Source of the DNA: Saccharopolyspora_C sp040643635
Lineage (GTDB): Bacteria; Actinomycetota; Actinomycetes; Mycobacteriales; Pseudonocardiaceae
Direction of reading: 5' to 3'
Assembly: GCF_040643635.1 (NCBI RefSeq)
Contig: NZ_JBEYUS010000018.1
Location: forward strand, 22,077-86,076
DNA: 64,000 bases
The position numbers were made by a program, and so were the translations under genes. Of the stretch, positions 1-9,553 are shown one piece after another. How positions within the stretch are numbered: the stretch's first letter is position 1; each line of letters begins with the position of its first letter. A model generated the notes under the pieces. The model made no database searches and was not told the origin of the DNA. It was given only the letters and a program-made list of their open reading frames with translations.

Positions 1-594
1 GGGGAGCGCGGCGCCGACACGATCGAGCTGATGCTGGCGCTGGCCGCCCGGGTCACCGGGGAACCGCTGACGCCCGAGTGGTTCGAGGGCGACTTCGCCA
101 CCTACCCGGTCGCGGCTTGGCCGCTGGACCTGCCGAGCTCCCCGGAGGCGCTGCTCGACGAGGTGGGGCTGGACCAGATCGGCATCCGGCCCGCCGCCGA
201 GGACTTCGAGGTCGACTCCGCCGAACTGCTCGACCTGGTGCGCAACGCCGGTCCCGCCCGGTGCAGGCGGGCCGCGGTGAGCGTGGCGCGGCACGTGCTG
301 GACCTGACCGCGGGCCACGACCAGCTGGTGGTGGCGGCGACGCTGCGCGGTCTGGAGAACGGCGCGGAACCGGACGCCACCGCGATCGGCGAGGTGGTGC
401 GGCTGCGGCGCTGGGAGCTGCACCGGGCGCCGGTGACGAGCGTGGACCGGGCGCGGGTGCGGGCGCTGGAAGTGCTGCGGCAGGCCACGAACCGCGATCC
501 GCTGACCGCGCTGCTCGGCGCGCTGGCCGAGGCGGGGCGGTTGCGGATCGAACGCCGCGACCTGACCGACCTGGTGACCGCGGCGCTGGGGTGA
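1..594 (+). CDS. Unrecognised protein, C-terminal part (runs off the left edge)
   Basis: The reading frame is open from base 1 and stops with TGA at 592-594, so at least 197 residues are present and the true start may lie outside the window. An internal ATG at 31 exists but has no clear ribosome binding site. The protein is soluble-looking, rich in Ala, Leu, Arg, Asp and Glu, with predicted helical stretches and no signal peptide or membrane segment. I recognise no family motif. It is codirectional with the next gene but 369 bases away across a tandem-repeat array, so it is probably not in an operon with it. Codon use (G/C in nearly all third positions) supports real coding. Confidence 0.6.
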   Translation, partial: GERGADTIELMLALAARVTGEPLTPEWFEGDFATYPVAAWPLDLPSSPEALLDEVGLDQIGIRPAAEDFEVDSAELLDLVRNAGPARCRRAAVSVARHVLDLTAGHDQLVVAATLRGLENGAEPDATAIGEVVRLRRWELHRAPVTSVDRARVRALEVLRQATNRDPLTALLGALAEAGRLRIERRDLTDLVTAALG

Positions 595-605
595 GCCGGT
601 CGCCG

Positions 606-806
606 GGTCATTCCGGCGGCGATGTTCATCCGACTGCGAGGTCGTTCCGGCTGCGTGGTCGATCGGGCCGCGAGGTTGATCGGGCTGCGTGGTCGATCGG
701 GCCGCGAGGTTGATCGGGCTGCGTGATTGATGCGGCTCCGGGTCGATCCGGGTCCGGCGACGAAGTCGATCCGGCTGTCGGGTCGTTCCGGCTGCGAGGT
801 CGACGC
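606..806. repeat. Degenerate 17-bp tandem repeat array (array 1)
   Basis: Most of the 369-base gap (595-963) is about eleven imperfect copies of a 17-bp unit. The best-preserved units alternate between GTCGATCGGGCCGCGAG and GTTGATCGGGCTGCGTG. A two-unit 34-bp block is repeated exactly at 658-691 and 692-725. Outer units are progressively degraded. The 17-base period is not a multiple of three and the frames across it look like shadows, so it is non-coding. The remainder (807-963) has no feature I can identify apart from the start region of the next gene. Confidence 0.8.
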
Positions 807-963
807 GGGCGTTGAGCCGGTGTTGCCGCCGATCCGCGCATCGGCGGACCGCGGCGCCGGGACGGTCGGGACTCCGGCGCCGCGCGGTCCCGAATTCCCG
901 TTGCGGTACGGGGATCTTCCGGAACGCCCGCGGCGCCCGGGGTCCGGGCGGCACAATGGGGGG

Positions 964-1644
964 ATGCTGAGGTTCTTCCGCCGCCGCGCCGACCAGGACG
1001 CGCCCGACGAGGTCGACGACGTGGCCGCCGATGCGCGGGCGAAGGCCGCGGAGTTCTGGCGCCGCTGGGACGAACTGCTCCCGGAGCTCGCCGCGGCCCT
1101 CGGCGAGGGGAACCCGCAACAGCTGGACGAGGAGCTCGCCGCGGCCGTCACCGCGCTGCACCCCGACCTGGCGTTCTCGGTGGAGCAGGGCGAGCGCACC
1201 TCGTACGCGCTCGTCGTCAGCGGCCAGGGCGATCCGCGGGTGCGGCCCTACACCGATGCCTGGCTGGCCGCCGCGCCCCGGGGCGACCTGCTGTTCGAGT
1301 ACCACGACGCGGTGCCCCCGGTGCCGGACCCGACGCAGGTCACGGTGAACCTGGCGGGCGAGCGCTACCGGTTGGCCGAGGTGCGGGTGTTCGCCCAGGT
1401 CGACGAGGCCGGAGGATTGGTGGACGTGGCCGTCCACCACCCGGGTTTCGCCGAGCTGGAGCCCGCGGCCCGCTCGGCGCTGACGTTCCTGCCGCTGGAC
1501 GCGGCGCTCGGCGAGCGGCTCGCCGCGGACCGGCTCGGCAGGGTGGAGACCGCCGAGCGGGAACCGCAGGGCGCGGTGGGCCTGCTGGAGTTCCGCGAGC
1601 TGGTGCGCGGCCTGGCCGCCGCCGCGCCGGACGACGCGGAGTGA
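964..1644 (+). CDS. Conserved-looking cytoplasmic protein, function unknown
   Basis: 226 residues beginning MLRFFRRRADQDAPDEVDD. The frame is open further upstream, but that part runs through the 17-bp repeat array, and the ATG at 964 sits directly behind a G-rich stretch, so I place the start there. The protein starts with a short basic segment, then is acidic, with no signal peptide or membrane helix. It has a central stretch around residues 70-100 with SYALVVSGQGDPRVRPYTDA. I cannot assign a family; the layout suggests a small conserved actinobacterial domain protein. It ends 128 bases before ligA, which has its own promoter. Confidence 0.7.
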   Translation: MLRFFRRRADQDAPDEVDDVAADARAKAAEFWRRWDELLPELAAALGEGNPQQLDEELAAAVTALHPDLAFSVEQGERTSYALVVSGQGDPRVRPYTDAWLAAAPRGDLLFEYHDAVPPVPDPTQVTVNLAGERYRLAEVRVFAQVDEAGGLVDVAVHHPGFAELEPAARSALTFLPLDAALGERLAADRLGRVETAEREPQGAVGLLEFRELVRGLAAAAPDDAE

Positions 1645-1760
1645 CCCCGCCCCTCGCCCGGAACGGTGGTCCGGGACGCCCGCCGGTGGCCCGCGGTGAT
1701 CGCACCGCCCGGGCGCGCCGCGCTGCCGGGTGATCCGCGCGAGGTGTCGGGGCCGCTGGT

Positions 1761-1766
1761 TAGGCT
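1761..1766 (+). promoter_or_regulatory. -10 box of leaderless ligA
   Basis: TAGGCT lies 6 bases before the GTG start of ligA. This is the spacing expected when the first transcribed base is the first base of the start codon. There is no Shine-Dalgarno sequence. No good -35 box is visible. Confidence 0.55.
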
Positions 1767-1772
1767 CAGTGC

Positions 1773-4007
1773 GTGACCAGCAAGGACCGCGCCGGTAGCG
1801 CTTCCGGCGAGAAGACCGGCCCCACGACCGACCCGACCGGGCCTGAGCAGGGCGGAACCGCCGCGAACCCGGATGCGGACCTGCCCGCCGACCCGGTCGC
1901 CGACACCGCCGTCGACGAGGCGGAGGGCGTGGAGGACGTGCCCGCCGACGTGCGGGAGCACTACGCGGCGCTGGCCGAGGAGGTCCGCGGTCACCAGTTC
2001 CGGTACTACGTGCTCGACTCGCCCACCATCGCCGACTCCGAGTTCGACGAGCGGTTCACGGCACTGCAGCGGCTCGAAGCCGAGCACCCCGCGCTGCGCA
2101 CCCCCGACTCGCCGACGCAGACCGTCGGCGGCACCTTCTCCACCGAGTTCACCGCCGTGGACCACCTGGAGCGGATGCTCAGCCTGGACAACGCCTTCGA
2201 CACCGAGGAGCTGCGCGCCTGGGTGGACCGGGTGGAGCGCGAGGTCGGCACCGACGTGCACTACCTGTGCGAGCTGAAGATCGACGGGCTGGCGATCAAC
2301 CTGCTGTACCGGGACGGGAAGCTGGAGCGCGCGCTCACCCGCGGCGACGGCCGCACCGGCGAGGACGTGACGCTCAACGTGCGCACCATGGGCGACGTGC
2401 CCACCGAGCTGCACGGCACCGACGAGTACCCGGTGCCCGCGCTGGTGGAGGTGCGCGGCGAGGTGTTCTTCCGCGTCGAGGAGTTCGCCGAGCTGAACGC
2501 GGCGCTGGTCGACGCGGGCAAGTCCCCGTTCGCGAACCCGCGCAACGCGGCCGCCGGTTCGCTGCGGCAGAAGGACCCGCGCGTCACCCGCCGCCGCCCG
2601 CTGCGGCTGATCTGCCACGGCCTCGGCAAGCGGGAGGGCTTCGAACCGGGCAGGCAGTCCGAGTCCTACGCCGCGCTGAAGGCCTGGGGCCTGCCGGTGT
2701 CCCGGCACACCCGCGTTCTGTCCACTGTGGACGAGATCGTGGAGCACGTCCGGTACTGGGGCGAGAACCGGGACACCGCCGAGCACGAGATCGACGGCGT
2801 CGTCATCAAGGTCGACGAGGTGTCGCTGCAACGCCGCCTCGGCACCACCTCCCGCGCCCCGCGCTGGTCCATCGCCTACAAGTACCCGCCGGAGCAGGCC
2901 ACCACGACGCTGCGCGACATCAAGGTCAACGTCGGCCGCACCGGCCGCGTCACCCCCTACGCCGAGATGGAACCCGTCAAGGTCGCGGGCTCCACCGTCT
3001 CCATGGCCACCCTGCACAACTCCGACGAAGTGCGGCGCAAGGGCGTGCTCATCGGCGACCGCGTCGTCATCCGCAAGGCGGGCGACGTCATCCCCGAAGT
3101 GCTCGGTCCCGTCGTCGACGTCCGCGACGGCCGCGAACGCGAGTTCGTGATGCCCGCCGAATGCCCCGAATGCGGCGCCACCCTGCACCGGCAGAAGGAA
3201 GGCGACGTCGACATCCGGTGCCCCAACTCCCGGTCCTGCCCCGCGCAGCTGCGGGAACGGCTGTTCCACCTCGCCGGGCGCGGCGCCTTCGACATCGAAG
3301 CCATGGGCTACGAATCCGCCGTCGCCCTGCTGTCCTCCGGCGTGCTCGTCGACGAAGGCGACGTGTTCGACCTCGGCGAGGACGAGCTGCTGCGCACCGA
3401 GCTGTTCCGCACCCAGAAGGGCGAGCTGTCGGCGAACGGCGCCAAGCTCCTCAAGAACCTCGCCGCCGCCAAGGAGAAACCGCTGTGGCGGGTGCTCGTG
3501 GCGCTCTCCATCCGGCACGTCGGCCCCACCGCCGCCCAGGCCCTGGCCCGCGAGTTCGGCTCGCTCGAACGCATCGACGACGCCGCCGAGGAGGAGATCG
3601 CCGCCGTCGACGGCGTCGGCCCCACCATCGCCACCGCCGTCCGCGAGTGGTTCGAGGTGGACTGGCACCGCGAAGTCGTCCGCAAGTGGCGCGCCGCGGG
3701 CGTCCGGATGGCCGACGAGCAGGACGAGAGCGTGCCGCGCACCCTCACCGGCCTGTCCATCGTGGTCACCGGATCGCTCGAAACCTACTCCCGGGACGAG
3801 GCCAAGGAGTTCATCATGGCCCGCGGCGGCCGCGCCGCCGGATCCGTGTCGAAGAAGACCGCGTTCGTCGTCGTCGGCGACTCGCCCGGCTCCAAGTATG
3901 ACAAGGCCGTGCAGCTGAAGGTGCCGGTGCTGGACGAGACCGGATTCCGGGTGCTCCTGGAACAAGGCCCAGAAGCAGCATCTTCCGCGGCGCTCGAGGT
4001 TGAGTGA
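1773..4007 (+). CDS. ligA: NAD-dependent DNA ligase LigA
   Basis: Seals nicks in duplex DNA using NAD+, joining Okazaki fragments and finishing repair. 744 residues. The nucleotidyltransferase motif CELKIDGLAIN places the AMP-accepting lysine at about residue 169. A four-cysteine zinc finger (CPEC from about residue 464, then CPNSRSC) follows the OB-fold region, then helix-hairpin-helix repeats. The BRCT domain occupies the last ~90 residues (RTLTGLSIVVTGSLETYSR). It is longer than the E. coli enzyme (671) mainly because of an acidic, low-complexity N-terminal extension of about 55 residues. A GTG start is chosen because of the -10 box just upstream. The gene is convergent with the ACT-domain gene, and the gap contains a dispersed hairpin repeat. 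Confidence 0.97.
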   Translation: MTSKDRAGSASGEKTGPTTDPTGPEQGGTAANPDADLPADPVADTAVDEAEGVEDVPADVREHYAALAEEVRGHQFRYYVLDSPTIADSEFDERFTALQRLEAEHPALRTPDSPTQTVGGTFSTEFTAVDHLERMLSLDNAFDTEELRAWVDRVEREVGTDVHYLCELKIDGLAINLLYRDGKLERALTRGDGRTGEDVTLNVRTMGDVPTELHGTDEYPVPALVEVRGEVFFRVEEFAELNAALVDAGKSPFANPRNAAAGSLRQKDPRVTRRRPLRLICHGLGKREGFEPGRQSESYAALKAWGLPVSRHTRVLSTVDEIVEHVRYWGENRDTAEHEIDGVVIKVDEVSLQRRLGTTSRAPRWSIAYKYPPEQATTTLRDIKVNVGRTGRVTPYAEMEPVKVAGSTVSMATLHNSDEVRRKGVLIGDRVVIRKAGDVIPEVLGPVVDVRDGREREFVMPAECPECGATLHRQKEGDVDIRCPNSRSCPAQLRERLFHLAGRGAFDIEAMGYESAVALLSSGVLVDEGDVFDLGEDELLRTELFRTQKGELSANGAKLLKNLAAAKEKPLWRVLVALSIRHVGPTAAQALAREFGSLERIDDAAEEEIAAVDGVGPTIATAVREWFEVDWHREVVRKWRAAGVRMADEQDESVPRTLTGLSIVVTGSLETYSRDEAKEFIMARGGRAAGSVSKKTAFVVVGDSPGSKYDKAVQLKVPVLDETGFRVLLEQGPEAASSAALEVE

Positions 4008-4030
4008 TCGGATCGCCCTGCGATAGGGGC

Positions 4031-4188
4031 GGGTGGCGGAACCTCAGCGCTTTCCTCGCTGCGGGATCGATTTCCCAAGTGGCTCCGCCACGAGGGAAAT
4101 CGCTGTCCTCGCGAGGAAAGCGCTGAGAACCCGCGGGTGGTCCTTTTGCTCTGGTGGTCGCTGCTCAGCGGCTTCGCCGCTGATAGGA
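4031..4188 (+). repeat. Dispersed multi-hairpin repeat, copy 1 (ligA / ACT gap)
   Basis: First of four copies of a ~160-bp intergenic element. Outer arms CTCAGCGCTTTCCTCG (4043-4058) and CGAGGAAAGCGCTGAG (4112-4127) are a perfect 16-bp inverted repeat. Nested inside are GATTTCCC/GGGAAATC and the small hairpin GTGGC-TCC-GCCAC. After a linker, a second hairpin CAGCGGC-TTC-GCCGCTG lies at 4166-4182. The element fills most of the gap between the 3' ends of ligA and the opposite-strand ACT gene, so it could act as a bidirectional terminator. Confidence 0.9.
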
Positions 4189-4254
4189 GAAGAGCGAAAG
4201 GCTTCGGCGGTGCCGGTTGTTCGGCTCGTTCGCCGTTGGCGGCGAGCGAGCTGG

Positions 4255-4908
4255 TCAGCCGTCGAGGACCACCGAGACGATGCCGGCGAGGTGGGCGAGC
4301 CTGGCGACCTCGGCGGCGCGGAACATGGGGCCGCCGGGGCGGCCGGCGAGCAGGACGCGGTCCGGCTTGCCGATCGGCGTCGCCGCCAGCTCGGTGCCCA
4401 GCTCCTGCCACGTCTCCGGCACCCACAGCTCGTCGCCGTCCAGGATCGTGGCCCGCGGCAGCGGTAACCACGGCAGTTCGAGGTAGCCCTCCTGCGGGGC
4501 CGACGAGCTCGCGGCCAGCTGCTCGGCGCCGCCCGAGTGGTGGCCGAACACGATGGCCCAGCCCGACCGGATGATCTTCGGGACGCCTTCGGCGAAGATC
4601 TGCAGCCCGTTGCCCGGATCCGCGGCGATGTCCTCCACGAGCTCCAGCTCGCGGTGGGTGTCCAGCACGCCCGCGTACGGGCGGACCGCGTCGACCTCCA
4701 CGCCGTCCACCGACTCCGCGGCGGTGATCAGGATGTCCGGGAGGCGGCCCGACGGCAGTTCGACGACCATGTCGTCGATCGCCACGTCCCCGCCGCGCTC
4801 CACCACGTCGACGCTGAGGATGTCGGCGCCGATCTCGCCGAGTGCGGATGCGACCGCCCCCAGCACACCCGGACGGTCCGGTATCTGCACCCGGATCAGG
4901 AAGGACAC
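4255..4908 (-). CDS. ACT-domain amino-acid-binding protein
   Basis: 217 residues. The N-terminal ~75 residues form an ACT domain (SFLIRVQIPDRPGVLGAVAS, then GADILSVDVVERG), a fold that binds amino acids and regulates enzymes. The C-terminal ~140 residues resemble no catalytic family I know. From memory, a gene of this type sits next to ligA and gatC in mycobacteria (Rv3013), and the same position here supports orthology. Start: GTG at 4906-4908 with GGAGG about 11 bases upstream. Upstream in-frame codons lack a better start. It is convergent with ligA and divergent from gatC. The ligand is unknown. Confidence 0.82.
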   Translation of the reverse strand: MSFLIRVQIPDRPGVLGAVASALGEIGADILSVDVVERGGDVAIDDMVVELPSGRLPDILITAAESVDGVEVDAVRPYAGVLDTHRELELVEDIAADPGNGLQIFAEGVPKIIRSGWAIVFGHHSGGAEQLAASSSAPQEGYLELPWLPLPRATILDGDELWVPETWQELGTELAATPIGKPDRVLLAGRPGGPMFRAAEVARLAHLAGIVSVVLDG

Positions 4909-5299
4909 CGGACTCAACGCCTCCAGCTTCGCGCGCGGAACCTCGCCGTCCGCGCTCCCCGCACCGCACACGGCCGCACGCGGAGGCCACCGTGCGCCCG
5001 GCGGGCGGGGCAAATTGTGGCAGACACCGCACCCTATCGGTGCGACCGGCGTTCGTGTAGTGGAACGAGCACGGCATTCGCGAGGTTCCCGCCCAGGTCT
5101 CCGGCCCCGCGCCCGCTGTCCACGATGTGCGCGCCGACGTCCACGATGCGGGAGGCGGCCGGTAGCCGGCGCGGTCGCCCGATCGCGGGGAGCGAGCGGG
5201 TGCCCGGCGCGTCCGATCGCCCCCTGGACGGGCAGGCACGAGCTCCGCCATAGACTGAGGTGCAACCGTGATACCGGACATGACCAGGGAGCCTTCGTA
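4909..5299. promoter_or_regulatory. Divergent promoter region, ACT gene / gatC
   Basis: 391 bases without a supported gene. For gatC there is a -10-like TAGACT at 5251-5256, about 44 bases before the start, and a ribosome binding site GGGAG at 5287-5291. A short perfect hairpin CGCACC-CTATC-GGTGCG lies at 5028-5044. I see no riboswitch signature. Confidence 0.4.
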
Positions 5300-5598
5300 G
5301 TGTCCAAGATCTCCCGCGACGAGGTCGCGCACCTCGCCGGCCTCGCCAGGCTGGCGGTCACCGAACAGGAGCTCGACACGTTCGCCGGGCAGCTCGACGT
5401 CATCCTGGAATCGGTCGCGAGGGTCGGTGAGGTCGCGGCGGAGGACATCCCGCCGACCTCCCACGCCGTGCCGGTGACGAACGTGTTCCGCGACGACGTG
5501 GTGCGGCCGAGCCTGCCGCGCGAGGCGGCGCTGGACGGCGCGCCCGCGGCCGAGGAGAACCGGTTCCGCGTTCCGCGGATCCTGAGTGAGGAGGCGTG

Positions 5599-5599
<1 letters not shown>
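5300..5599 (+). CDS. gatC: Asp/Glu-tRNA amidotransferase subunit C (GatC)
   Basis: 99-residue small subunit of the GatCAB amidotransferase, which converts Glu-tRNA-Gln (and often Asp-tRNA-Asn) into the correctly amidated form. GatC wraps around and stabilises GatA and GatB. The family pattern SKISRDEVAHLAGLARLAVT is clear at the N-terminus, as is the late FRDDVVRPSLPREAAL. Start is GTG at 5300, with GGGAG upstream at a suitable distance. It is the first gene of the gat operon; its TGA stop overlaps the gatA ATG (shared base 5599). Confidence 0.95.
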
Positions 5600-7133
<1,534 letters not shown>

Positions 7134-7134
<1 letters not shown>

Positions 7135-7331
7135 TGAACCAGAAACTGAAGGCGGCGTTCCAGCTCGCATCCGTGCTCTCCGCGGCCTACGGCCTGCGCG
7201 CGAGCCTCCGCGAGGCCAAGGCGAACGGCGACCGGCTCGCGATGGCCGACTCGATCATCACCGCGCTCGGCCTGATCACCGGCACCGCGCTCGCCGTCCG
7301 CACCCTGCGCCAGGGGGAGGACGGCAAGTGA
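7134..7331 (+). CDS. Small protein encoded between gatA and gatB
   Basis: 65 residues, overlapping the gatA stop by one base (ATG at 7134) and overlapped by the gatB GTG (7328), with GGAGGT just upstream. Sequence starts MNQKLKAAFQLASVLSAAYG and has a second alanine/leucine-rich stretch (IITALGLITGTALAVRTL). Both could be short amphipathic or membrane-associated helices. I recognise no family. The tight overlaps on both sides and GC-rich third positions argue that it is translated and co-regulated with GatCAB. Whether it touches the amidotransferase is unknown. Confidence 0.75.
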
Positions 7332-8833
7332 CCGCGGTCGCCGAGATCATGGACTACGACGAGGTCCTGGAGCGGTTCGACCCGGTCCTCGGCCTCGAGG
7401 TGCACGTGGAGCTGTCCACGGCCACCAAGATGTTCTGCGGCTGCGCCAACGTCTTCGGCGCCGAGCCGAACACGCAGGTGTGCCCGGTGTGCCTGGGCCT
7501 GCCGGGCGCGCTGCCCGTCGTCAACGGCAAGGCGGTGGAATCGGCGATCCGCATCGGGCTGGCGCTGAACTGCCAGGTCGCCGAGTGGTGCCGGTTCGCG
7601 CGGAAGAACTACTTCTACCCGGACCAGCCGAAGAACTTCCAGACCTCGCAGTACGACGAGCCGATCGTCTTCGACGGTCACCTCGACGTGGTGCTCGACG
7701 ACGGCGAGACCTTCCGCGTCGACATCGAGCGGGCGCACATGGAAGAGGACACCGGCAAGTCGCTGCACGTCGGCGGCGCCACCGGCCGCATCCACGGCGC
7801 CGAGCACTCGCTGCTGGACTACAACCGCGCGGGCGTGCCGCTGGTGGAGATCGTCACCAAGCCGATCGTCGGCGCCGGGGAGCGCGCGCCCGAGGTGGCG
7901 CGGGCCTACGTGGCCGCGCTGCGCGACCTGCTGCGCTCGCTGGACGTCTCCGACGTGCGGATGGACCAGGGTTCGCTGCGCTGCGACGCGAACGTCTCGC
8001 TGATGCCGAAGGGCACCACCGAGTTCGGCACCCGCACCGAGACGAAGAACGTCAACTCGCTGCGCAGCGTGGAGCGCGCCGTGCGCTACGAGATGCGCAG
8101 GCACGCCGCGGTGCTGACCTCCGGCGGCGAGATCCGCCAGGAGACCCGGCACTTCGACGAGTCGACCGCGACGACCTCGGCGGGGCGCAAGAAGGAGACC
8201 TCCGAGGACTACCGGTACTTCCCGGAGCCGGACCTGACTCCGATCGCGCCGTCCCGCGAGTGGGTCGAGGAGCTGTCGACGACGCTTCCCGAGCTGCCTT
8301 GGGAGCGCCGCAAGCGCATCCAGGACGAGTGGAAGCTCTCCGACGAGGAGCTGCGCGACCTGGTCAACGCCGGGGCGCTCGACCTCGTCGCGGCCACCGT
8401 GGACGCCGGGGCACCGCCCGCCGAGGCGCGCTCCTGGTGGGTGGCCTACCTGTCGCAGCAGGCCAACACCCGCGGCGCCGAGCTCACCGAGCTGGCCATC
8501 ACGCCGGCGCAGCTGGCGCGGGTCATCGCGCTGGTCGCCGAGGGCAAGCTGACGAACAAGCTGGCCCGCCAGGTCGTCGACGGCGTGCTCGACGGGCAGG
8601 GCGAACCCGACGAGGTCGTCGCCGCGCAGGGCCTGGAGGTCGTGTCCGACGACTCCGCGCTCCAGGCCGCGATCGACGAGGCCCTGGCCGCGCAGCCCGA
8701 CGTGGCGGACAAGATCCGCGGCGGCAAGGTGCAGGCCGCGGGCGCCGTCGTCGGCGCCGTCATGAAGGCCACCGGCGGCAAGGCCGACGCCAAGCGGGTC
8801 CGCGAGCTCATCCTCGCCGCCTGCGGGCAGTAG
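7328..8833 (+). CDS. gatB: Asp/Glu-tRNA amidotransferase subunit B (GatB)
   Basis: 501 residues. Binds the mischarged tRNA, activates the Glu side chain with ATP and transfers ammonia. Visible features: LGLEVHVEL near the N-terminus, a zinc-site cysteine cluster (MFCGC and CPVCLGLPG), the conserved FYPDQPKNFQ stretch, and a C-terminal YqeY-like helical tail used for tRNA recognition (VVGAVMKATGGKADAKRV). The GTG start at 7328 overlaps the preceding small gene's stop and follows GGGGGAGG. Last gene of the operon, followed by a strong terminator. Confidence 0.97.
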   Translation: MTAVAEIMDYDEVLERFDPVLGLEVHVELSTATKMFCGCANVFGAEPNTQVCPVCLGLPGALPVVNGKAVESAIRIGLALNCQVAEWCRFARKNYFYPDQPKNFQTSQYDEPIVFDGHLDVVLDDGETFRVDIERAHMEEDTGKSLHVGGATGRIHGAEHSLLDYNRAGVPLVEIVTKPIVGAGERAPEVARAYVAALRDLLRSLDVSDVRMDQGSLRCDANVSLMPKGTTEFGTRTETKNVNSLRSVERAVRYEMRRHAAVLTSGGEIRQETRHFDESTATTSAGRKKETSEDYRYFPEPDLTPIAPSREWVEELSTTLPELPWERRKRIQDEWKLSDEELRDLVNAGALDLVAATVDAGAPPAEARSWWVAYLSQQANTRGAELTELAITPAQLARVIALVAEGKLTNKLARQVVDGVLDGQGEPDEVVAAQGLEVVSDDSALQAAIDEALAAQPDVADKIRGGKVQAAGAVVGAVMKATGGKADAKRVRELILAACGQ

Positions 8834-8849
8834 CACCGTCTGCCGCAGC

Positions 8850-8879
8850 GGGCCGCTCGTCCTCCGGGACGGGCGGCCC
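8850..8879 (+). terminator. Terminator after the gat operon
   Basis: GGGCCGCTCGTCC and GGACGGGCGGCCC form a 13-bp stem (one G-T pair) with a TCCG loop, 16 bases after the gatB stop. There is only a weak T-rich tail, as is common in high-GC actinobacteria. It may serve the convergent acetyltransferase gene too. Confidence 0.7.
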
Positions 8880-8892
8880 GTTCGCTTTCCGG

Positions 8893-9450
8893 CTAGAGCG
8901 CGCGGATCACGCGGCAGGGGTTGCCCGCCGCGAAGACCCGGTCCGGGACGTCCCGGGTGACGACGCTGCCCGCGCCGATCACCGCGTCATCGCCGATCGT
9001 CACGCCCGGGCAGACGATCACGCCACCGCCCAGCCACGCGTTGTTGCCGATGCCGATCGGCGCCGCCGTCTCCCACCGCTCCCGCCGCGCCCGGTGGTCC
9101 GTCATCGGGTGCAGCGCGGTGAGCAGCTGGGCGCGCGGCCCGATGGACACGTCGTCCCCGATGCTGATCGGCGCGCAGTCCAGCAGGATCGCGTCGTAGT
9201 TGAGGAAGCTGTTGTCCCCGATGCTGATCAGGTACCCGTAGTCGCACTGGAAGCGCGGCATGATCCACGATCCGGTGCCCAGCCGCCCCAGCAACCGGCC
9301 GAGGACCTCCTGCCGCCGCTGCTCCTCGCCGGCCCGCGTCGCGTTGAACTCGTCCAGCAGCTCCTGGCAGCGCCTGCGCTCGGCGAGGAGTTCCGGATCG
9401 CCGTCCTGGTACGGCTCCCCGCGCAGCATCCGCTCCTTGTGCTCACCCAT
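8893..9450 (-). CDS. maa: Maltose/galactoside-type O-acetyltransferase
   Basis: 185 residues. Transfers an acetyl group from acetyl-CoA to a sugar or similar hydroxyl. The N-terminal helical segment (HKERMLRGEPYQDGDPELL) is the maltose-acetyltransferase cap. The rest is a left-handed beta helix of hexapeptide repeats (ISIGDDVSIGPRAQ, IGIGNNAWLGGGVIV, VTIGDDAVIGAGSVV), and the active-site His is in the ALHPMTDH segment. The start is placed at ATG 9450 because the family begins with this motif; in-frame upstream sequence looks non-coding. The true substrate cannot be read from sequence. Stands alone, convergent with gatB. Confidence 0.88.
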   Translation of the reverse strand: MGEHKERMLRGEPYQDGDPELLAERRRCQELLDEFNATRAGEEQRRQEVLGRLLGRLGTGSWIMPRFQCDYGYLISIGDNSFLNYDAILLDCAPISIGDDVSIGPRAQLLTALHPMTDHRARRERWETAAPIGIGNNAWLGGGVIVCPGVTIGDDAVIGAGSVVTRDVPDRVFAAGNPCRVIRAL

Positions 9451-9553
9451 CCCGCCATTGTCCGGCCCGCGCGGCCGGGGTTCGCGCGGGCGCCCGGCCG
9501 AGGACGATCGGACCACCGGCCGCTCCCGCCCGCGGCGTCCGGTGGCGGGGACG

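Noticed and set aside
606..806. CRISPR-like array
   Set aside because: Units are contiguous with no unique spacers and decay towards the edges. No cas genes are present.
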